From: Linanthus parryae
Taxonomy: Eukaryota; Streptophyta; Magnoliopsida; Ericales; Polemoniaceae
Assembly (NCBI GenBank): GCA_023055425.1
Contig: JALGPY010000009.1
Coordinates: 18,045,775-18,109,774, forward strand
Direction: 5' to 3'
DNA: 64,000 nt
A program made the translations under genes and the position numbers. A model generated the notes under the pieces. The model was not told where the DNA came from. It saw only the letters and a program-made list of their open reading frames with translations, and ran no database searches. Every line of letters starts with the position of its first letter. Positions within the stretch are counted from its first letter, which is position 1. Shown here piece after piece: positions 58,902 to 64,000 of this stretch.

Positions 58902-59388
58902 TGTTGGGTTTGTCTCGAATTCCGCAAGACGAATCGGTGTACCCGATGCGTCTGATTTGTCCTCTGAGGAGGTGATCTCTGAGGAGGTGATGGCTAGGGC
59001 TTGGTGGGCTTTTCCACCTCCTCTATATTAGTACAAATAGAGGTGCTAGCTATTGTTTCTAATTGAGTCGAGTTAAGAGAGATTGGTGAGAGATATCTTT
59101 GAGCGGATGTGTGAGGTTAGGGTTTCATAGATGTAGTCTATGAGGATGAGATTACCGCGTTGACGTGGTCCGCGGATTGAGCTGTCTCTCCCCTACGATG
59201 TATTCCCTCATTGATATAGTAAAAATTCTCCTCCTCCCGTGGATGTAGGCGGTTTTGCCGAACCACGTTAAATTCTTGTGTTGTCGTTTTTCTTCTCCTA
59301 AATTGTGTGTGTGTAGTGCGTGATCGTGTGTGGCGTGTTTTTGCTTCCGTTGCGGCGGGAATTCGGGTTGACGAATAATTCCCCAACA
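58902..59388 (+). repeat. Element H 5' LTR
   Basis: TGTTGGGTTTGTCTCG...AATTCCCCAACA. A TATA-like CTATATTAGTACAAATAG lies near 59020. The block CGTGGATGTAGGCGG...GCCGAACCACGTTA (59239-59271) is shared with LTRs of Copia-E and Copia-G. Confidence 0.92.
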
Positions 59389-59390
59389 AG

Positions 59391-59406
59391 TGGTATCAGA
59401 GCCAGG
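59391..59406 (+). promoter_or_regulatory. Element H primer-binding site, initiator-Met tRNA
   Basis: TGGTATCAGAGCCAGG lies two bases after the LTR end. Confidence 0.92.
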
Positions 59407-60901
59407 TTCACGAACCGGGTAGAGCACGCAGGTGGAAGGATGAAGAAGAAACAAGGAAAGAATCGGAAAGAAAAAAAATAAAACGAACAAGGAAAGAAAA
59501 AAAGTAAAAAGTTGGTCTTTCTTTATTGTTCGTGGGTTGCTTGTGGAAGCACATAGGCACTAGTGTGCTGCTGTTGATTGGAGGATCAGGTGAGAAAAGA
59601 TCCGGTGCACCAGCAGTTAGAGTGCTCCAGTGCTCCACATGTGCTCCAAGACGCGATCGGGTGGTCTAAATTGTTTGGGTTGTTCTGAGCTGCCTGCAAG
59701 TCCGATTGGGGTCGAACAGGAGGTGAACCCTAGGTTTTTGGACGTTCCCGACACGATGGCGGGGTCAAATTCTGCAAATTGTTGCTGGATTTTGCAGAAT
59801 GCTGACGTGGCAGTTTGCGGTGAGATCCAACGGTCCAAAATTGTTCGGGTGGTTACGGCGTGCCTGTAGATTGGATTGGGATGAGTCAGGAGTCTAAACC
59901 TATGTTTTTGGACGTTGCGGATTCATCGGTACGGTCAGAATTTTAAGATTCTGAGTTGATTGAGAAGATCGGCATCAATTGATATCGATAGGCGAGATCG
60001 AAGACGACGGGATGCGATCAGGGTCAATCAAGTTCAAGTCCAATCAGGTGGGGTCAATTAGAGGCGTTTTTCTAATTGAACGTTCGATTGGCAACCTATG
60101 CAGGCTTGGGAGTGTGTTGACAGGTGGAGCTGCTGATCAACATGGGCAAGAAGCATAGGCGTTTTATGTGTTTGTGAGCACGAGTCGCAACAGTTGCAGA
60201 GGAGTCTGGTCAGAGACGTGGGAAACTATTGCAAGGAAATTCACAAGAAGTTCCAGGGGCACAGGTCGGGGTGGTGGACGCAGTTGATGAGGCCATGGCT
60301 CGAGGTGGCGTCCTGATATCTCTGTATGTGGTTTGTGACGATAACTCTTGAGCAACTCGAGGCAAGAAGAGAGGTAAGTCGCGGCAGGTTCGCAAAGTGG
60401 TGGCTTTGCAAGACGTCTTGGTGAAGGCGTGGGATCGAACAAGAGAAGCAACAGAGCAAGGAGAAGCACTCAGGCTGGCGTGGAGAAACACGTAGTTGAC
60501 GTGTGAGGACACTGAAGCATGGAGATAGTGCAGGCTATGCAACAGTTGCAGGTTGTTCGAGACGGTGCTCAAGTGACGAGAACGGTGATGAAGAAAACTA
60601 CTGCAGTAGTGAAGAGGAAGTGAGTCTCGTTTTCACTTGACGTGGTTGGTGGAGAACTCTCCAGTGATGAGCTAGCTGGTGGAGAGATGGAGCCACACTA
60701 CTCCCCGAAGTGTCATGCTTCGGGACGCACCCGTGTCGGGGGTGCGAGGCGTGCCCTAGGAGGGGGTGCAGAGCATCTCTGTGGTGATGCGATGGCGGTC
60801 CATGCAGTTGGAGCATGGCGGATGCGGCGGAGTTGACATCAACAACGGATTTGGCTAAGGAATTTGCTAGGCGCTTGCAGAATTCAAGCCAAGGTGGAGT
60901 T

Positions 60902-61397
60902 TGTTGGGTTTGTCTCGAATTCCGCAAGACGAATCGGTGTACCCGATGCGTCTGATTTGTCCTTTGAGGAGGAGATCTCTGAGGAGGTGATCTCTGAGGA
61001 GGTGATGGCTAGGGCTTGGTGGGCTTTTCCACCTCCTCTATATTAGTATAAATAGAGGTGCTAGCTATTGTTTCTAATTGAGTCGAGTTGAGAGAGATTG
61101 GTGAGACATATCTTTGAGCGGATGTGTGAGGTTAGGGTTTCATAGATGTAGTCTATGAGGATGAGAGTACCGCGTCGACGTAGTCCGCGGATTGAGCCGT
61201 CTCTCCCCTACGATGTATTCCCTCATTGATATAATGAAATTCTCCTCCTCCCGTGGATGTAGGCGATTTTTCCGAACCACGTTAAATTCTTGTGTTGTTG
61301 TTTTTTCCTTCTCCTATATTGCGTGTGTGTAGTGTGTGATCGTGTGGTGTATTTTTGCTTCCGTTGCGGCGGGAATTTGATGAATAATTCCCCAACA
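60902..61397 (+). repeat. Element H 3' LTR
   Basis: Matches 58902-59388 with about 15-20 visible differences, including one extra GAGGAG-GATCTCT unit near 60965-60985, so the insertion is older than Copia-B. Confidence 0.92.
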
Positions 61398-61402
61398 AGG
61401 AA

Positions 61403-62042
61403 TTGAATCACCATTGCGAAAACCTAGGAAGAGCAAGCGACTTCCCTGGACTTCGGGTCTAGAAATCAACAATCTGATCCACTATAATCTACAAGAGAAC
61501 TGCTCATGTGAGACTTGAATAGGCAGTGGTGAAACCCTAGAAAATCAAGGAATCGCGATCCCTACATCAAACAATTACTTGTTGAATGGGTCAAAGACAA
61601 TCAAGTTTCCAGAAAGTATTGAATTAACAAAGACCAAAGCCCAAGCATGAACAATTTCTTGTTCGTTCTTTCGCACAATACCTGCAGATATCAGAAAAAC
61701 GATCAAACACTATAATTGATGCAAATACAAAAAACATAAATCATCATTATATTCAAAATTTATATTCTCCTATATACTAAACTAACAATAAAAATGACAT
61801 AATATATTTGCATATTTTCTTGTAGAAGAAAATGGTTGAATTACAAGAATTATTCATGTTGTTAGGCACATGGTAGGAGATGGAAAGAAATGACACGTAA
61901 CGTCTGAAGGCAGACAAAATAGTGGAGACACATACATGGGCTCCCATGTAAAAATCGTGGTTTCCGACTTGAGTTGATAAGTATAAATCTGATAGGAGCG
62001 TGGCGGACAACATGCATGGGGATCATTGATCAATGCCCCTTG
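61403..62042. other. Spacer between Element H and Copia-E
   Basis: Continuation of the 57353-58901 sequence across the H insertion. CGCGATCCCTACATCAAACAATTACTTG (near 61555; core GATCCCTACATCAAACAATT) resembles CGCAATCCCTACATAAAAACAATTGC (near 58626). No gene is supported. Confidence 0.4.
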
Positions 62043-62337
62043 TGTTAAGATCGTCTCTGGAGCGATTCAACAACGCAACGAAAAGCAAAACAAAATTAAA
62101 CCACGAACAAGAACACGACGATTAATGTGGTTCACCAAATTGGCTACATCCACGGTCCACACCCACTTCACTATGATGAACGAATGAAAAGTACAGAAGA
62201 TCTCTCAGCCTCTCTCTGTGTGATGTGATACCCTCACCCTAGAGTTAGGTTAATTTATATAGAGATAGTGATACATGAAATTGCTTGTAAGCCCCTCTAC
62301 TTTAGACTAGGCTACAAAACAGTCTTTACACTTAACA
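62043..62337 (-). repeat. Copia-E 3' LTR
   Basis: Starts after AAGTGGGAGAT and ends ATCTTAACA on the - strand. A TATA-like CTATATAAAT (near 62250, - strand) and the shared GTGGATGTAGCC...GTGAACCACATTA block (62123-62155) are visible. Confidence 0.8.
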
Positions 62338-62413
62338 ATCTCCCACTTGAAGACTGATTAACTCTCAGTGTACTTCTCCCAACTTCAATTCAACATGTTC
62401 CATGAGTGCGGAC

Positions 62414-63352
62414 TTAGCCTCTCATCATGAGACTAGGCCAACCAAAGCCGAGCAGGTTCTCAGCTTCTCCAAGGTCACAACCTTGGTGAACATATCCGCA
62501 GGATTCTGGCTTGTGTGGATCTTCTCCAACTTTATTACGTATTTCTCCAGCAATGAACGAATGAAGTGATACCTGATGTTGATGTGTTTCGTCCTTGCAA
62601 AGTGGAATTCTTCGCCAGATGAATTGCACTCTGACTGTCTCTATACAGCTTGCAATTTTTCTGCTTCTTCCCAAGTTCCCTCAAGAAACTCTGTAGCCAA
62701 AACATCTCTTTACACGCTTCCGTAGCTGCTACATATTCGGCTTCAGTAGTAGATAGGGCAACAATTTTATGCAACCTCGAAACCCAACTAACTGCTCCAC
62801 TGCCAAGTGTAAACACATAGCCTGTAGTGATCTTTCTTCTGTCAACATCACCAGCCATATCTGAATCAACATACCCTTTTAAACTGATCTTTGACCCTCC
62901 ATAGCACAAAGCTACATCCTGTGTACCTCTCAGATACCTGAAAATCCACTTCACAGCTCTCCAATGCTCCTTACCGGGATTTCTCATGAATCTGCTAACA
63001 AGTCCCACTGCTTGGGCAATATCTGGACGTGTGCAAACCATAGCATACATCAAGCTTCCCACAGAATATGCAAGGAACTTTAGCCATGTAGTCATCTCCT
63101 CATCTGTAGCTGGACTCTGGTCTGTCAAAAGTTTGAAGTGACTCACCAACGGAGTACTCACTGATTTAGCATCATGCATGTTAAACCTCTTCAAGACTTT
63201 CTGAACATAATCATCTTGTGACAAAAATAGCTTCTTGCCAATTCTATCCCTTGTTATTCTCATGCCAAGGATTTTCTTCGCAGGTCCCAAATCCTTCATT
63301 GAGAACTCCTTAGATAAGCTCTCTTTCAACTTCTGAAATTCCCCCATGCTTG
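62414..63352 (-). pseudogene. Copia-E reverse transcriptase C-terminus and RNase H
   Basis: 275 codons are open down to 62535. SMGEFQKLKESLSKEFSMKD is the RT block just after the catalytic region. VQKVLKRFNMHDAKSVSTPL, MYAMVCTRPDIAQAVGLVS and GKEHWRAVKWIFRYLRGTQD follow. The RNase H sites are GYVDSDMAGDVD, STTEAEYVAATEACKEMFWL and LYRDSQSAIHLAKN. A one-base shift near 62610 moves the C-terminus into the frame at 62414-62674. The first four codons of the open frame (63353-63362) come from the inserted gypsy LTR. The catalytic YVDD lay upstream and is not in the window. Confidence 0.88.
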
Positions 63353-64000
63353 TGATGCGCAATTTAGCGTGCTGTTCGCAAGTATACGAATCTTGTAATA
63401 CCGGGTGTAATTAAACTCGGGTGATCGTTCCCACAAGGACTATTTTGGGTTTTTCGAGAAATCAGTTTTAATTTGCAGAGTGTAAAAGGATAGTTTAGGA
63501 TTGTGATTAACTATAAACTAAAAATAAACAAAATAAAACGCAAATATTTTTTTGTGACGTTTTTCTGAAAATCTTGAAAGTTGTAAATCTAGGGTTCGGA
63601 ATACTAGGTCCCGGGATCCCCTAGTGTTTCTTCAGAATTATGTTCTTTGGTTTGATATGAAAACACTCAGCAGTTTTAATTACCCGTTCCACGTACCGAT
63701 TGTGCGGTAACCTTTCAAATTCCACACACTGTCCCGATCCTGCAGACTTTCGGGTTCCTGTTAAGCTGCCTAAGTCTGCAGTCTCGTTATAAGTCTGCTA
63801 GGGTTTCTAACCTGTCCTGATGGCCCGGGCTAAATTCTCTAACAGTTGGTCTATACGTTTTGGCTAGCCCTATCTCCCTTTCTCTGGTCGGTCTATCAAG
63901 GTAAGGTACTAAATCCTGTCTTTTCTTCCTAACCCTAACCTGACGTTTTCACCTACAGGCTCGGGTCTAGAGCAATTCTGGTTCGCGACTCCGATCATGC
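63353..64000 (-). repeat. LTR of a Gypsy-1-family element, running off the window
   Basis: Starts TGATGCGCA and matches, inverted, the 3' half of the Gypsy-1 LTR (12540-13197), for example TTCGCAAGTATACGAAT and CCTGCAGACTTTCGG. The left flank GCTTG (63348-63352) should recur at the other end. Whether it is a solo LTR or the end of a full element cannot be seen. Confidence 0.88.

Larger units (their letters stand above)
58902..61397 (+). mobile_element. Element H: short LTR retrotransposon without coding capacity
   Basis: LTRs at 58902-59388 (487 bp) and 60902-61397 (496 bp) flank 1.5 kb, with the duplication AGGAA at 58897-58901 and 61398-61402. The PBS TGGTATCAGAGCCAGG (59391) and PPT CAAGGTGGAG (60891) fit copia. 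No gag, integrase or RT is visible; open frames on either strand are short and motif-free. At 2.5 kb it lies between TRIM and LARD sizes. The interior holds a diverged duplication (about 59655-59760 and 59830-59935, sharing TTTTTGGACGTT). It must rely on other elements to move. Confidence 0.9.
62043..63352 (-). mobile_element. Copia-E: 3' half of a copia element, cut by a gypsy LTR
   Basis: On the - strand: RT C-terminus and RNase H (63352-62425), PPT TTCAAGTGGGAGA (about 62350-62338) and a 295-bp LTR (62337-62043, TGTTAAGTGTAAAG...ATCTTAACA). The rest lies beyond the inserted LTR and the window edge. Confidence 0.88.

Overview
The window is plant nuclear DNA, almost certainly from an angiosperm with a repeat-rich genome. 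It is a nest of transposable elements, and I found no host gene I can defend. The evidence is LTR retrotransposons of the Ty1/copia and Ty3/gypsy (Athila-like and Tat-like) plant lineages, primer-binding sites matching initiator-Met and Asp tRNAs, a CACTA DNA transposon and a small TIR element. The species cannot be named from the sequence. Element names below (Copia-A, Gypsy-1 and so on) are local labels.

Layout, left to right. (1) Copia-A (+ strand) runs in from before base 1, is split at 1302/24241, and ends with its 3' LTR at 28894. (2) A CACTA element (1303-24240, 3-bp duplication TTT) splits Copia-A. Inside it sit Copia-1 (2692 to about 11612, itself carrying a solo LTR at 3707-5284), Athila-like Gypsy-1 (11683-18918, duplication TAGAG), a 540-bp TIR element (21181-21720, duplication AACTACTTCT) and a deleted copia derivative, Copia-G (22174-23982). 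(3) An inverted Copia-A family fragment (about 28975-29525) and a short spacer follow. (4) A LARD-like element without pol (30312-44760, - strand, 2.2-kb LTR, Asp-type PBS) carries an unrecognised acidic ORF and is split by Tat-like Gypsy-2 (33343-40354, duplication ACTAC). (5) A decayed copia (Copia-D) is split by Copia-B (48499-56712, duplication TTTAT), whose LTRs are almost identical. (6) An AT-rich spacer leads to Element H (58902-61397, duplication AGGAA), a 2.5-kb LTR element without coding capacity. (7) Copia-E (- strand) is cut at 63353 by an LTR of the Gypsy-1 family that runs off the window.

All pol genes are broken by stops or frameshifts. Copia-B is a very young insertion but coding-dead, and it shares protease lesions with the much older Copia-A. 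That points to a non-autonomous family moved by proteins supplied in trans. Other points to check are the LARD ORF, a hairpin 8-9 nt after a UGA codon between protease and RT in Gypsy-2, a triplicated primer-binding region in Copia-G and a dense ACGT-motif block in the Copia-1 leader.
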